A DNA stretch of 64,000 nt from Eriocheir sinensis (GCF_024679095.1 NW_026111675.1:342961-406960), one strand, 5' to 3'. Positions 45,311 to 61,632 are shown, numbered from the stretch's first letter. Notes: a model not told the origin generated them from the letters alone. Numbers and translations: made by a program.

Positions 45311-47706
45311 AATACACAAAATTAATAAAATAAAAAAAAAAATAATACAAAATACACACATAATAATATAAATTGAATTAAAATAAATAAAACAATATAA
45401 TTAATAAAAGAATGAGTATTGGATAAATATAAATATATAAATAAAAATACAACATAAATGTTTATAAAATTATATATACAAATACATATATATACAAAAT
45501 GAAACAAATATATATTCAAAATAAATTATAAAATATATATACTAAAATGAAAATAAAAATAAAATTCTAAAATTATCGCATTTTTCATAAAATTATTTAC
45601 CAAAATACATAAAATATTTGAACTTGTATAAAATAAATATACAAAATGCACATACAATAAGGTAAATTTGTTTTATGAAATAGATATGCAAAATACATAT
45701 AAAATAATGTAAATTTGTTTCAAAATATATATAATGAATACATATAAATAAAAGTAGATTTCTATAAAAAAATGTATACAAAATACATAAAATTAAGTAA
45801 ATGTATAAAAAATATATACAAAATACATATAAAATAATGTAAATTCGTATAAATAAATAAACAATATAAAGAATGTATTTGTATAAAAAAATATATATTG
45901 ATAATAAATTTGTATAAAATATATATACAAAATTAATATTAGATATTGTAATATGTATAAAATATATACAAAAAACAAATAGATAATGTAAATTGTATCA
46001 AAAATAAAATACAAATATTAATAAATAATGTAAATTTGAATGAAAATAAATATGCAAAATACCATAAAATAACGTATTTTATAAAAATATATATACCAAA
46101 ATACACATAAAATATTTAAATTTACATTGAAATAAATATACAAAATGCACAAAATAAGGTAAATTTGTATTAAAAGATATACAAAATACATATAAAACAA
46201 TGTAAATTTGTTTCAAAATATATATGAATACAACAAAAAACGTAGATTTCTATAAAATATATATACAAAATATACATAAAATAAAAAAAATACGTATAAA
46301 AAATGTATACAAATACACATAAAATAATGTAATTTCAATTAAAATAAATGTAAATTTGTATGAAAAATATAAACAAATAATAAAATAATGTAAATTTGTA
46401 TAAAATATATATACAAAATACACATTAAATAATGTAAATGTATAAAAAAATATACAAAAAACAAATGAATAATGTAAAAACGTATCAAAATAAATACACA
46501 GAATATCAATAAAATAATGTAAATTTGTATGAAAATAAAGATGCAAAATATCTAAAATTAACGTATTTTTATAAAATATATATACAAAATATACATATAA
46601 AATAATTAAATTGTATTAAAATAAATATACAAAATGCATATACAGTAAAGTAATTTGTATTAAAAAGATATTCAAAAATACATATAAAACAATGTAAATT
46701 TGTATCAAAATATATATACGAATACTCATAAAATAACGTAGATTTCTATGAAATATATATACAAAATACATATGAAATAAAATAGATATACAAAATACAT
46801 ATAAATAATGTTATATTTGTATTTAAATACATGTACAAAAATACTAAAATAATGTATTTGTATAAAATGAAAACAAATAAATTTGTATAAAATATATATA
46901 CAAAATACATAAAAAACATAGAATAATGTAAATTCATATCAAAATAAATACACAGAATATCAATAAAATAATGTAAATTTGTATGAAAATAAAGATGCAA
47001 AAAATTATATAAAATAGCATATTTCTTATAAAATATATACAAAAATACACATAAAATAATCAAATTTGTATTAAAATAAATATACAAAATACACATACAA
47101 TAAGGTAAATTTGTATTGAAAGAGATATGAAAATACACATAAAACAATGTAAATTTGTTTCAAAATATATATATACGAATACAAATAAAAATAACGCAGA
47201 TTTCTATAAAATATATATACAAAATACACATAAAATTAAGTAAATACGTATTAAAAAAATATATACAAAATACATTAAATAATGTTAATTCGATTAAAAT
47301 AAATAAACAAATATATGAAAAGAATGTATTTGATAAATAAAAAACAATATATACAAAATAAACAAAAAATAACCTAAATTTGTATAAAACTATATACAAA
47401 ATACACATAAAATAATGTAAATTTGTATCAAAATATATATACAAATACACATAAAATAGGTGAATTTGTATAAAATATATATTCAAAATGAATATTAAAT
47501 AGGTACAAGCGTATAAAATATATATACACATTAGTATATAAAATAATGTAAATTCGTTTCAATATAAATCAATCAACAATTAATAAAATAATATATATTT
47601 GAATGAAAATAAATTTACAAAATACATAACATAACTTAAAATTTATTAAATATACAAAAATACATAGAAATAATTTGAGTTTGTATGAAAATAGATATAC
47701 AAATCT
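41378..47706 (-). repeat. Satellite block 24, reverse (6.3 kb)
   Basis: Reverse monomers. 41.38-45.31 kb is the main left palindrome arm, with J anchors at 41849, 42563, 43512 and 44221. From 45.31 kb on, the same kind of sequence continues but is riddled with small deletions. Positions 47706-47740 contain an odd AATCTGATAATCTGATTTT at the switch. Confidence 0.86.
42563..43511 (-). repeat. About 21-monomer higher-order unit (949 bp), left palindrome arm
   Basis: Reverse-strand J anchors (AGATGCAA as written on the plus strand) lie at 42563 and 43512, 949 bp apart. That is exactly the spacing of the mirror unit at 59968-60916. The diagnostic GAATGAGCAGAATA is at about 43465. Confidence 0.8.
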
Positions 47707-47740
47707 GATAATCTGATTTTATATTATTTTATAAAATCTG
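45310..47740 (-). repeat. Deletion-rich satellite patch
   Basis: Monomers are shorter than elsewhere. Dinucleotides of CACA and TATA runs and single bases are frequently missing, for example ATACATAAAAT for ATACACATAAAAT. Between matched anchors, 45300-45621 spans 321 bp whereas its mirror 57779-58213 spans 434 bp, about 26% less. Open frames are short for the same reason. Either the DNA is truly decaying here or the consensus has unpolished long-read errors. Confidence 0.75.
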
Positions 47741-48170
47741 AATTTTGTTTATTGAATTTGAAACTAATTTACCTTATTTTTTATATCTATTTTCATACAA
47801 ATTAAAATACTTCTGTGTATTTTTGTATATATTTTTATATAAATTTACGTTATTTTATGAGTAGTTTGTATATTTATATTTAGTATAAATATTCTTTTTA
47901 TTGGTATTTGTATATTTATTTTGATGGGAATTTACATTATTTTATGTGTATTATACATATTTACTTCATTTTATGTGTATTTTGTATATATATTTTATAG
48001 AAATCTACGTTATTTTATGTGTATTCATATATATATTTTGAAACAAATTTACATTTATTTTATATGTATATTGTATATCTATTTCAATACAAATTTACCT
48101 TATTATTATGTGTTTTTAAATATTTATTTTAAACAAATTAATTTTTTATGTGAATTTAGGTATATATATA
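47740..48170 (+). repeat. Satellite block 25, forward (short)
   Basis: About ten forward monomers, somewhat deletion-rich. It ends at TATATATATAGGGGTAAATT near 48161, where a GGGG run marks an abrupt join to reverse sequence. Confidence 0.8.
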
Positions 48171-49201
48171 GGGGTAAATTTGTATTGAAAGAGATATTCA
48201 AAAATACATATAAAACAATGTAAATTTGTTTCAAAATATATATACGAATACACATAAAATAACGTAGATTTCTATAAAAATATATACAAAATACACATAA
48301 AATGATGTAAATACGTTTAAAAAAATGAATACAAAATACACATAAAAATCGTATCATAATAAATAAATAAAATACCAGTAAAAGAATGTGTATTTGTATA
48401 AATATAAATATACAAAATACACAAAAAATATCGTAAATTTGTATAAAACTATATACAAAAATACACAGAAGTAATTAAATTTGTTTGAAAATATATATAC
48501 AAAATACAGCTAAAATAAGCTAAATTTGAATTGAAATGTACATACAAAATACATAAAATAATGTAAATCTGTATCAAAATTTTTATACAAATACATATAA
48601 TAACGTAGATTTGTTTAAAATATAAACAAAATACACATTAAGTAATGTAAATACGTATAAAAAATATGTACAAAATACTCATATAATCATGTAACTCGTA
48701 TCAAAATAAATAAACAAAATAGCAATAAATAATGTAAATTTGTGAGAAAACATATACAAATAACGTAAATTTCTATAAAAATATATACAAAATTGCACAT
48801 ATAAAAAATAAAGTAAATTTACATAAAATATATATACAAAACACAAATAAATAATGTAAATGCGTACATAAAATAACCTAAATTTGTATAAAACTATATA
48901 CAAAATTCACAAAATAATTTAAATTCGTTTGAAAAAATATACAAAATACACATAAAATTAGGTAAATTTGTATTGAAATACATATACAAAATACATCAAA
49001 TAATGCAATTTGAATGAAAATATATAAACAAATACACATAAAATAACGTAAATTTGTATAAAATATATATACAAAATACAAATTAAATAATGTAAATATG
49101 TATAAAAAAATATATACAAAATACATATAGAATAATGTAAAATCGTATGAAAATAAATACACAGAATATTAATAAAATAATGTAAATTTGTATGAAAATA
49201 A

Positions 49202-50152
49202 AGATGCAAAATGCCCATAAAATAGCGCATATTTTTATAAAAAAAATATATATACAAAAATACACCAAAAATAATAAAATTTGCATTAAAATAAATATAC
49301 AAAATGCACATACAATAAGGTAAATTTGTATTGAAATAGATATGCAAAATACACATAAAACAATGTAAACTTGTTTCAAAATATATAAACGAATACAAAA
49401 AAAACACAGATTTCTATAAAAATATATATACAAAATACACATAAAATTAAGTAAATACGTATAAGAAATGTATACAAAATACACATAAAATAATGTAAAT
49501 TCGAATTAAAATAAATAAACAAAATACCAATACAAGAATGTGTATTTGGATAAATATAAACATACAAAATACACATACAAAATTAACATAAAATAAGGTT
49601 GATTTGTAATAAAATATATGTACAAAATACACATAAAATAATGTAAATTTATATGAAAATATATATACAAATACACATAAAATACCATGAATTTGTATAA
49701 ATATATATTCAAAATAAATATCAAATAATGTAAAAAAGCGTAAATATATATATACAAAGTACATATAAAATAATGTAAATTCGTATCAATATAAATCAAC
49801 AAAACACCAATAAAATAATATATATTTGAATGAAAATAAATTTACAAAATACAAATAACATAACTAATATTTGTATTAAAATATATACAAAAATACATAG
49901 AAATAATTTGAGTTTGTATGAAAATAGATATACAAAATAAACATAAAACTAGGTAAATTTCTTTTGAAATGTATATACAAAAAATCTTATAAATAAAGGT
50001 AAAATTTTGTAATAAAATATATAAACAAATACACATAAAATAACGTAAATTTTATGAAAAATATATACAAAATACACATAGAATAATGTCAATTCGTATC
50101 AGAATGAATGAGCAGAATATCAATAAAATAATGTAAATTTGTATGAAAATAA
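49202..50152 (-). repeat. About 21-monomer higher-order unit (951 bp) at 49.2 kb
   Basis: Reverse J anchors are at 49202 and 50153. A further marker-bearing unit follows, with J at 50979 and the AGCAGAATA marker near 50937. That unit is only 826 bp long and has lost part of its sequence to a (TA)n tract. Confidence 0.72.
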
Positions 50153-50449
50153 AGATGCAAAATACCCAAAAAATAAAGCATATGTTTATAAAAATACAGA
50201 TACAAAAATACACATCGAATAATTAAATTTGTATTAAATTTAATATACAAAATGCGTATATAATAAGGTAAATTTGTATACAAAATACACATACAAAATA
50301 AACATAAAATAAGGTAGATTTGTAATATAATATATGTACAAAATACACATAAAATAATGTAAATTTATTTGAAAATATATATAAAAATACACATAAAATA
50401 CCATGAATTTGTATAAAAATATATATTCTAAATAAATATTAAATAATGT

Positions 50450-50608
<159 letters not shown>

Positions 50609-52064
50609 TCGTATCAATATAAATCAACAAAACACCAATAAAATAATATATATTTGAATGAAAATAGATTTACAAAATACAAATAACATAACTAAAATTT
50701 GTATTAAAATATATACAAAAATACACAGAAATAATTTGAGTTTGTATGAAAATAGATATACAAAATACACATAAAACTAGGTAAATTTCTTTTGAAATGT
50801 ATATACAAATTACCCATAAAATATTGTAAATTTGTGTCAAAATATACAAACAATTACACATAAAATGACGTAAATTTGTATGAAAAATATATACAAAATA
50901 CACATAGAATAATGTCAATTCGTATCAAAATGATTGAGCAGAATATCAATAAAATAATGTAAATTTGTATGAAAATAAAGATGCTAAATACCCAAAAATA
51001 AAGCATATGTTTATAAAATATAGATACAAAATACACATCGAATAATTAAATTTGTATTAAAATTAATATACAAAATGCGTATATAATAAGGTAAATTTGT
51101 ATTGAAAAATATGCAACATACGTTTACTCATGCAAATTTATATTATTTATTGGTATTTTGTTTATTTATTTTGATACAGATTACATGATTATATGTATTT
51201 TGTACATATTTTTTTTATACGTATTTACATTATTTAATGTATTTTGTTTATATATTTTCATACAAATTTACGTTATTATATGTATTTGTATAAATATTTT
51301 CATACAAATTTACTTTATTTCATGTATTTTGTATATATATTTCAATTCAAATTTACCTTATTTTGTATTATTTTGTATATATTTTCATAAAATTTAATTA
51401 CTTCTGTGTATTTTGTATATAGTTTTATATAAATTTACGTTATTTTATGTGTATTTTGTATATTTATATTTATACAAATACACATTCTTTTATTGGTATT
51501 TTGTTTATTTATTTTGATACAATTTACATTATTTATATGTATTTTGTATACATTTTTTATACGTATTTACTTCATTTTATGTATTTTGTATATATTTTAT
51601 AGAAATCTACGTTATTTTATGTGTATTCATATATATTTTGAAACAAATTTACATTGTTTTATATGTATTTTGCATATCTATTTCAATACAAGTTTACCTT
51701 ATTGTATGTGTTTTTGTATATTTATTTTAATACAAATTAAATTTTGATGTGTATTTTGGTATATTTAAAATAAAAAAAATGCGTTATTTTATGGGTATTT
51801 TGCTTCTTTATTTTCATACAAATTTACATTATTTTATTAATATTCTGTGTATTTATTTTGATACGATTTTACATTATTCTATTTGTGTTTTGTACATATT
51901 TTTTTATTCAAATTTACGTTATTTTAAGTGTATTTGATAATGTATTTTCATTCAAATTTACATTATTTTATGTGTATTTTGTGTATGTATTTCAATACAA
52001 ATTTACCTAATTTTATGTGTATTTTGTATATTTATTTTCATACAAATTTAAAATATTTTTGTGT

Positions 52065-53618
<1,554 letters not shown>

Positions 53619-53971
53619 TGTTCTGTGTATTTTTGTATATAGTTTTATACAAATTTACGATATTTTATGTGTATTTTGTATATTTATATTTATACAAATA
53701 CACATTCTTTTACTGGTACTTTGTTTATTTATTTGATACGATTTTTATGTGTATTTTGTATTCATTTTTTTATACGTATTTACTTCATTTTATGTGTATT
53801 TTGTATATATTTTTATAGAAATCAACGTTATTTTATGTGTATTCGTATATATATTTTGAAACAAATTTACATTGTTTTATATGTGTTTTGCATATCTATT
53901 TCAATACAAATTTACCTTACAGTATGTGCATTTTTTATATTTATTTTAATACAAATTTTAATATTTTATGT
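53619..53971 (+). repeat. Satellite block 29, forward (short)
   Basis: About eight forward monomers (A, B, C/D fusion, D-H). It is the second half of the first copy of a 580-bp tandem duplication. Confidence 0.82.
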
Positions 53972-54203
53972 GAAACTTCTGTTGAAAGAGATATGCAAAA
54001 ATACATATAAAAAATTGTAAATTTGTTTCAAAATATATATACGAATACACATAAAATAACGTAGATTTCTATAAAATATATATATACAAAATACACATAA
54101 AATTAGGTAAATACTTATAAAAAAATGTAAACAAAATACACATAAAATAATATAAATTCGAAACAAAATAAATAAACAAAATACCAATAAAAGAATGTGT
54201 ATT
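53972..54203 (-). repeat. Satellite block 30, reverse (very short)
   Basis: About five reverse monomers that start the second copy of the 580-bp tandem duplication. The entry junction ATTTTATGTGAAACTTCTG near 53963 is the duplication join. Confidence 0.82.
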
Positions 54204-54553
54204 TGTTCTGTGTATTTTTGTATATAGTTTTATACAAATTTACGATATTTTATGTGTATTTTGTATATTTATATTTATACAAATACACATTCTTTTACTG
54301 GTATTTTGTTTATTTATTTTGATACGATTTTTATGTGTATTTTGTATTCATTTTTTTATACGTATTTACTTCATTTTATGTGTATTTTGTATATATTTTT
54401 ATAGAAATCAACGTTATTTTATGTGTATTCGTATATATATTTTGAAACAAATTTACATTGTTTTATATGTGTTTTGCATATCTATTTCAATACAAATTTA
54501 CCTTACAGTATGTGCATTTTTTATATTTATTTTAATACAAATTTTATTATTTT
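53973..54553. repeat. 580-bp tandem duplication, copy 2
   Basis: Second copy of 53393-53972. It keeps TTTATTTTGATACG where copy 1 has TTTATTTGATACG. Related forward text also occurs at 58.86-59.2 kb. Confidence 0.83.
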
Positions 54554-54610
54554 ATGTGTATTTTGGTATATATATTTTTATAAAAAATGCGTTATTTTAT
54601 GGCTATTTTG

Positions 54611-55319
54611 CATCTTTATTTTCATACAAATTTACATTATTTAATTAATATTCTGTGTATTTATTTTGATACGATTTTACATTATTCTATTTGTGTTTTG
54701 TATATATTTTTTTATACATATTTACATTATTTAATTAGTATTTTGTATATATATTTGATACAAATTTACGTTATTTTAAGTGTATATGTTTATATATTTT
54801 CATTCAAATTTCCATTATTTTATGTGTAATTTGTATATGTACTTCAATACAAATTTACCTAATTTTATGCGTATTTTGTATATTTATTTTCATACAAATT
54901 TAAATTATTTTTGTGTATTTTTGTATATAGTTTTATACAAACTATTTTATGAGTATTTTGTATATCTATTTTCATACAAATACACATTCTTTTATTGATA
55001 TTTTGTTTATTTATTTTGGCGAGAATTTAAATTATTTAATGTGTATTTTGTATATATATATTTTTATACGTATTTACATCATTTCATGTGTATTTTGTAT
55101 ATATATTTCTATCGAAATCTACGTTATTTTATGTGTATTCGAATATAGATTTTTAAACAAATTTACGCTTTAATGTGCATTTTGTATATTTTTTCAATAC
55201 AAATTTACCTTATTGTACGTGCATTTTGTATATTAATTTGAATACAAATTTAATTATTCTATGTGTATTATTGTATATGTATTTTTAAAAAAAATATGCT
55301 TTATTTTATGGGTATTTTG
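54611..55319 (+). repeat. 16-monomer higher-order unit, copy at 54.6 kb
   Basis: J starts at 54611 and 55320, giving a 709-bp unit. Monomer A is shortened: the forward text passes from ATACAAACT straight to ATTTTATGAG, losing the usual TAGGTT. Confidence 0.8.
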
Positions 55320-55464
55320 CATCTTTATTTTCATACAAAATTATATTATTCTATTGATATTCTGTGTATTTATTTTGATACGATTTTATATTATTCTATG
55401 TGTATTTTGTATAAATTTTTCATTTAATTTAGCTTATTTTATGTGTATTTTAAATATCTATTTA

Positions 55465-58400
55465 TTTTAATACAAAATCAAATATTTTATGTTTTTTCGT
55501 ATATATATTTTTATAAAAAATGCTTTATTTTATGGGTATTTTGCATCTTAATTTTCATTCAAATTTACATTATTTTATTAATATTTTCTGTATTTAATTT
55601 GATACGATTTTACATTATTTTATTTGTGTTTTGTATATATTTTTTTATACATTTTTACATTATTTAATGTGTTTTTTGTATATATATTTGATACAAATTT
55701 ACGTTATTTTAAGTCTATATGTTTATATATTTTCATTTAAATTTACATTATTTTATGTGTATTTTGTATATTTATTTCAATACAAATTTACCTAATTTTA
55801 TATGTTTTTGATATATTTATTTTCATACAAGTTTAAATTATTTTTGTGTATTTTTGTTTATAGTTTTATACAAATTTAGGTTATTTTATGTGTATTTTGT
55901 ATATCTATTTTCATACAAATACAGATTCTTTTCATGATATTTTGTTTATTTATTTTGACACGAATTAACATTATTTAATGTGTATTTTGTATATATATTT
56001 TTATACGTATTTACATTATTTCAAGTGTATTTTGTATATATATTTCTATAGAAATCTGCGTTATTTTATGTGTATTCGTATATATATTTTGAAACAAATT
56101 TACATTGTTTTATGTTTATTTTGCATATTTTTTCAATACAAATTTACCTTATTGTATGTGTATTTTGTATATTAATTTTAATACAAATTTGATTAATCTA
56201 TGTGTATTTTTGTATATGTATTTTCATAAAAATATGCTTTATATAATGGGTATTTTGCATCTTTATTTTCATACAAATTTACATTATTTTATTGATATTC
56301 TGTGTATTTATTTTGATATGATTTTACATTATTCTATGTGTATTTTGTATATATATTTTATATAAAATGTATTTGTATTCATTTCATACAAATCTACATT
56401 ATTTTATGTGTTTTTTGTACATGTATTTAAATACAAATTTAACTAGTTATATGTGTATTTTGTATATCTATTTTGTATGTATATTTTCATAGAAATTTAC
56501 TCTATTTTATGAGTATTCGTATATATATTTTGATACAAATTTACATGTTAATGTGTATTTTGCATATCTATTTCAATACCAATTTACTTTATTGTACGTG
56601 CATTTGTATATTTATTTTAATACAAATTTAATTATTTTATATGTATATTTATATATATATTTTTATGCAAATATGCGTTATTATATGGATATTTTGCATC
56701 TTTATTTTCATGCAAATTTACATTATTTTATTGATATTCTCTTTATTTATTTTGATACGATTTAACATTATTCTATGTGTTTTTTGTATATATTTTTTTT
56801 TATACATATTTACATTATTTAATGTTCATTTTGTATATATATTTTATGCAAATTTACATTATTTTATGTGTATTTGTTAATATATTTTCATACATATTTA
56901 CATAATTTTATGTGCTTTTTGTATATATATTTTTCTACGTATTTAAATTATTTTATGTGTATTTTGTATATATATTTTCATAAAAAAAGTACGTTATTCT
57001 ATTGTGTGTATAAGTATATATTTTGATACAAATTTTATACAAATTCATGCTATTTAATGTGTATTTGTATATATATTTTTATAGAAATTTATATTATTTT
57101 ATGTGTATTTTTTCATATATTTCATTACAAATTTAAATTATTTTATGTTTATTTTGTATATTTATTTCATTCAATTTTAAATTATTTTATGTGTATATTT
57201 GTATTAGTATTTAGGTTATTTTATGTGTATTTTGTATATATATTTTCATCCAAAATTACATTATTTTATTGGTATTTCTTAATTTAATTCGATACGAATT
57301 TAGATTATTTCATAGGTATTTTGTATACATATTTTTATACTCATTTACATTATCTAATGTGTGTTTTGTATATATATTTTTATGCAAATTTATTTAATGT
57401 TCATTTTTGTACACATATTTTTATAGAAATTTGCGTTATTTTATGTATATAGTTTTATATAAATTTACTTAATTTTATGTGCATTTTGTATATTTATATT
57501 TATACAAATACACATTCTTTTATTGGTATATTGTTTATTTACATTTATACGAATTTACATTATTTTATGTGTATTTTGTGTACATTTTTTTATACGTATT
57601 TACTTAATTTTATGTGTATTTTGTATATGTATTTTTATAGAAATCTACGTTATTATATGTGTATTCGTATATATATTTTGAAAAAAAATTACATTATTTT
57701 ATATGTATTTTGCATATCTATTTCAAAACAAATTTACCTTATTGTATGTGCATTTTGTATATTTATTTTAATACAAGTTCAAATATTTTATGTGTATTTT
57801 GGTATCAATAATTTTATAAAAAATGCGTTATTTTATAGGAATTTTGCATCTTAATTTTCATTTTATATGTACTTTGTATATATATTTTTATACGCTTTAA
57901 CATTATTCAATATTTATTTTGAATATATATTTTTTTACAAATTCATGGTATTTTATATGTATTTGTATATATATTTTCATATAAAATTACATTATTTTAT
58001 GTGTATTTTGTACATATATTTTATTACAAATCTACCTTATTTTTTGTTTATTTTGTATGTGTATTTTGTATACTTATATTTATCCAAATACACATTCTTT
58101 TATTGGTATTTTGTTTATTTATTTTAATTCGAATTTACATTATTTTATGTGTATTTTGTATACATTTTTTTTATACGTATTTAATTAATTTTATGTGTAT
58201 TTTGTATATATATTTTTATAGAAATCTGGTTTTTTTTTGTATTCGTATATATATTTTGAAACAAATTTACATTGTTTTATATGTATTTTTGCATATCTCT
58301 TTCAATACAAATTTACCTTATTGTATGTGCATTTTGTATATTTATTTCAATACAAATTTAAATATTTTATGTGTATTTTGGTATATATATATTTTGCATC

Positions 58401-58615
58401 TTTATTTTCATACAAATTTACATTATTTTATTAATATTCGGTGTTTTTATTTTGATACGATTTTACATTATTCTATTTGTTTTTTGTATATACTTTTTTA
58501 TACATATTTATATTATTTAATGTGTATCTTGCATATATATTTTATACAAATTTATTATCTATTATCTATTTTCATACAAATACACATTCTTTTCATGATA
58601 TTTTGTTTATTTATT
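55465..58615 (+). repeat. 3.15-kb direct duplication, copy 2
   Basis: Second copy of 12285-15435. Near 58388 monomer I is missing, so TATATATATATTTTGCATC runs directly into J, whereas copy 1 keeps it at about 15180-15210. Confidence 0.8.
55544..56257 (+). repeat. 16-monomer higher-order unit, copy at 55.5 kb
   Basis: J starts at 55544 and 56258, giving 714 bp. The preceding J at 55320 is only 224 bp upstream, so an internal deletion has fused two units there. This unit begins a segment that is directly duplicated from 12.29 kb. Confidence 0.8.
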
Positions 58616-59255
58616 TTGATGCGAATTACATGATTATATGTGTATTTTGTACATATTTAATATACGTATTTACATTACTTAATGTGTATTTTGTTTATAT
58701 ATTTTTAAACAAATCTACGTTATTGTATGTATTTGTATAAATATTTTGATACAGATTTACATCATTTTATGTATTTTGTATGTACATTTCAATTCAAATT
58801 TAGCTTATTTTAGCTGTATTTTGTATATATATTTTCATACAAATTTAATAACTTCTGTGTATTTTTGTATATAGTTTTATACAAATTTACGATATTTTAT
58901 GTGTATTTTGTATATTTATATTTATACAAATACACTTTCTTTTACTGGTATTTTGTTTATTTATTTTGATACGATTTTTGTGTATTTTGTATTCATTTTT
59001 TTATACGTATTTACTTCATTTTATGTGCATTTTGTATATATTTTTATAGAAATCAACGTTAATTTATGTGTAATCGTATATATATTTTGAAACAAATTTA
59101 CATTGTTTTATATGTATTTTGCATATCTATTTCAATACAAATTTACCTTACAGTATGTGCATTTTTTATATTTATTTTAATACAAATTTTAATATTTTAT
59201 GTGTATTTTGGTATATATATTTTTATAAAAAATGCGTTATTTTATGGCTATTTTG

Positions 59256-59967
59256 CATCTTTATTTTCATACAAATTTACATTATTTTATTAATATTCTG
59301 TGTATTTATTTTGATTCGATTTTACATTATTCTATTTGTGTTTTGGATATATTTTTTTTTATACATATTTACATTATTTAATTAGTATTTTGTATATATA
59401 TTTGATACAAATTTACGTTATTTTAAGTGTATATGTCTATATATTTTCATTCAAATTTCCATTAATTTATGTGTATTTTGTATATGTATTTCAATACAAA
59501 TTTACCTAATTTTATGTGTATTTTGTATATTTATTTTCATAAAAATTTAAATTATTTTTGTGTATTTTTGTATATAGTTTTATACAAACTTAGGTTATTT
59601 TATGAGTATTTTGTATATCTATTTTCATACAAATGCACATTCTTTTATTGATATTTTGTTTATTTATTTTGACGAGAATTTAAATTATTTAATGTGTATT
59701 TTGTATATATATTTTTATACGTATTTACATCATTTCATGTGTATTTTGTATATATTTCTATAGAAATCTACGTTATATTATGTGTATTCGTATATAGATT
59801 TTTAAACAAATTTACACTTTTATGTGTATTTTGCATATTTTTTCAATACAAATTTACCTTATTGTATATGCATTTTGTATATTAATTTTAATACAAATTT
59901 AATTATTCTATGTGTATTTTTGTATATGTATTTTTATAAAAATATGCTTTATTTTATGGGTATTTTG
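59256..59967 (+). repeat. 16-monomer higher-order unit in right palindrome arm
   Basis: J starts at 59256 and 59968, giving 712 bp. The mirror unit on the reverse strand lies between the J anchors at 43512 and 44221 (709 bp). The matching sizes help prove the large inverted duplication. Confidence 0.85.
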
Positions 59968-60916
59968 CATCTTTATTTTCATACAAATTTACATTATTTT
60001 ATTGATATTCTGCTCATTCATTTTGATACGATTTGACATTATTCTATGTGTATTTTGTATATATTTTTCATACAAATTTACTTTATTTTATGTGTATTTG
60101 TTTATATATTTTGACACAAATTTACAATATTTTATGGGTATTTTGTATATATATTTTAAAAGAAATTTACCTAGTTTTATGTGTATTTTGAATATCTATT
60201 TTCATACAAACTCAAACTATTTTTATGTATTTTTTATATATTTCAATACAAATTTTAGTTATGTTATGTGTATTTTGTAAATCTATTTTCATTCAAATAT
60301 ATATTATTTTATTGCTATTTTGTTGATTTATATTGATACGAATTTACATTATTTTATATGTACTTTTTATATATATTTTTATACGCATTTACATTACTTA
60401 ATATTTATTTTGAATATATAATTTTATAGAAATTCATGGTATTTTATGTGTATTTGTATATATATTTTCATATAAATTTACATTATTTTATGTGTATTTT
60501 GTACATATATTTCATTACAAATTTTTTTATTTTATGTTTATTTTGTATGCGTATTTTGTACATTTATATTTATACCAATACACATTCTTTTATTGATATT
60601 TTGTTTATTTATTTTGTTTCGAATTTATGTTATTTTATGTGTATTTTGTTTACATTTTCTTATACGTATTTACCTAATTTTATGTGTATTTTGTATATAT
60701 ATTTTTATAGAAATCTACGTTATTTTATGTGTATTCGTATATATACTTTGAAACAAATTTACATTGTCTTATATGTATTTTGCATATCTATTTCAATACA
60801 AATTTACCTTATAGTATGTGCATTTTTTACATTTATTTTAATACAAATTTTAATATTTTATGTGTATTTTGGTATATATATTTTCATAAAAAATGCGTTA
60901 TTTGATGGCTATTTTG
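59968..60916 (+). repeat. About 21-monomer higher-order unit (949 bp), CTGCTCATTC type
   Basis: J starts at 59968 and 60917, 949 bp apart. After J comes a diagnostic monomer with CTGCTCATTCATTTTGA at about 60010, then monomers tagged TTGACACAAATTTACAA and AAAAGAAATTTACCTAG, followed by a run leading back into B-I. Related units of about 950 bp occur on the reverse strand at 42563-43511, 20586-21535, 26550-27503 and 49202-50152. This is a second higher-order class alongside the 16-mer. Confidence 0.8.
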
Positions 60917-61632
60917 CATCTTTATTTTCATACAAATTTACATCATTTTATTAATATTCTGTGTATTTATTTTTGATACGATTTTACATTATTCTATTTG
61001 TGTGTTGTATATATTTTTTTTATACATATTTACATTATTTAATGTGTATTTTGTATATATATTTGATACAAATTTACGTTATTTTAAGTGTATATGTTTA
61101 TATAATTTCATTCAAATTTCCATTATTTTATGTGTATTTTGTATATGTATTTCAATACAAATTTACCTAATTTCATGTGTATTTTGTATATTTATTTTCA
61201 TACAAATTTAAATTATTTTTTTGTATTTTTGTATATAGTTTTATACAAACTTAGGTTATTTTATGAGTATTTTGTATATCTATTTTCATACAAATACACA
61301 TTCTTTTATCGATATTTTGTTTATTTATTTTGACGAGAATTTAAATTATTTAATGTGTATTTTGTATATATATTTTTTATACGTATTTACATCATTTCAT
61401 GTGTATTTTGTATATATATTTCTATAGAAATCTACGTTATATTATGTGTATTCGTATATAGATTTTTAAACAAATTTACACTTTTATGTGCATTTTGTAT
61501 TTTTTTTCAATACAAATTTACCTTATTGTACGTGCATTTTGTATATTAATTTTAATACAAATTTAATTATTCTATGTGTATTTTTGTATATGTATTTTTA
61601 AAAAAATATGCTTTATTTTATGGGTATTTTGC
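60917..61632 (+). repeat. 16-monomer higher-order unit next to the SINE
   Basis: J starts at 60917 and 61633, giving 716 bp. It mirrors the reverse-strand unit between 41849 and 42563 (714 bp). The following unit is the one broken by the SINE at 61801. Confidence 0.84.

Noticed and set aside
48161..48180. GGGG at 48171 as part of a G-quadruplex or foreign insertion
   Set aside because: It is a single short G run at an orientation switch with satellite on both sides. There are not enough G tracts for a quadruplex.
58001..58633. 210-codon forward frame and other frames above 150 codons as genes
   Set aside because: They show the same 15-residue periodicity, and paralogous copies are interrupted at arbitrary points. 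There is no codon-level conservation and no plausible promoter or splice pattern.
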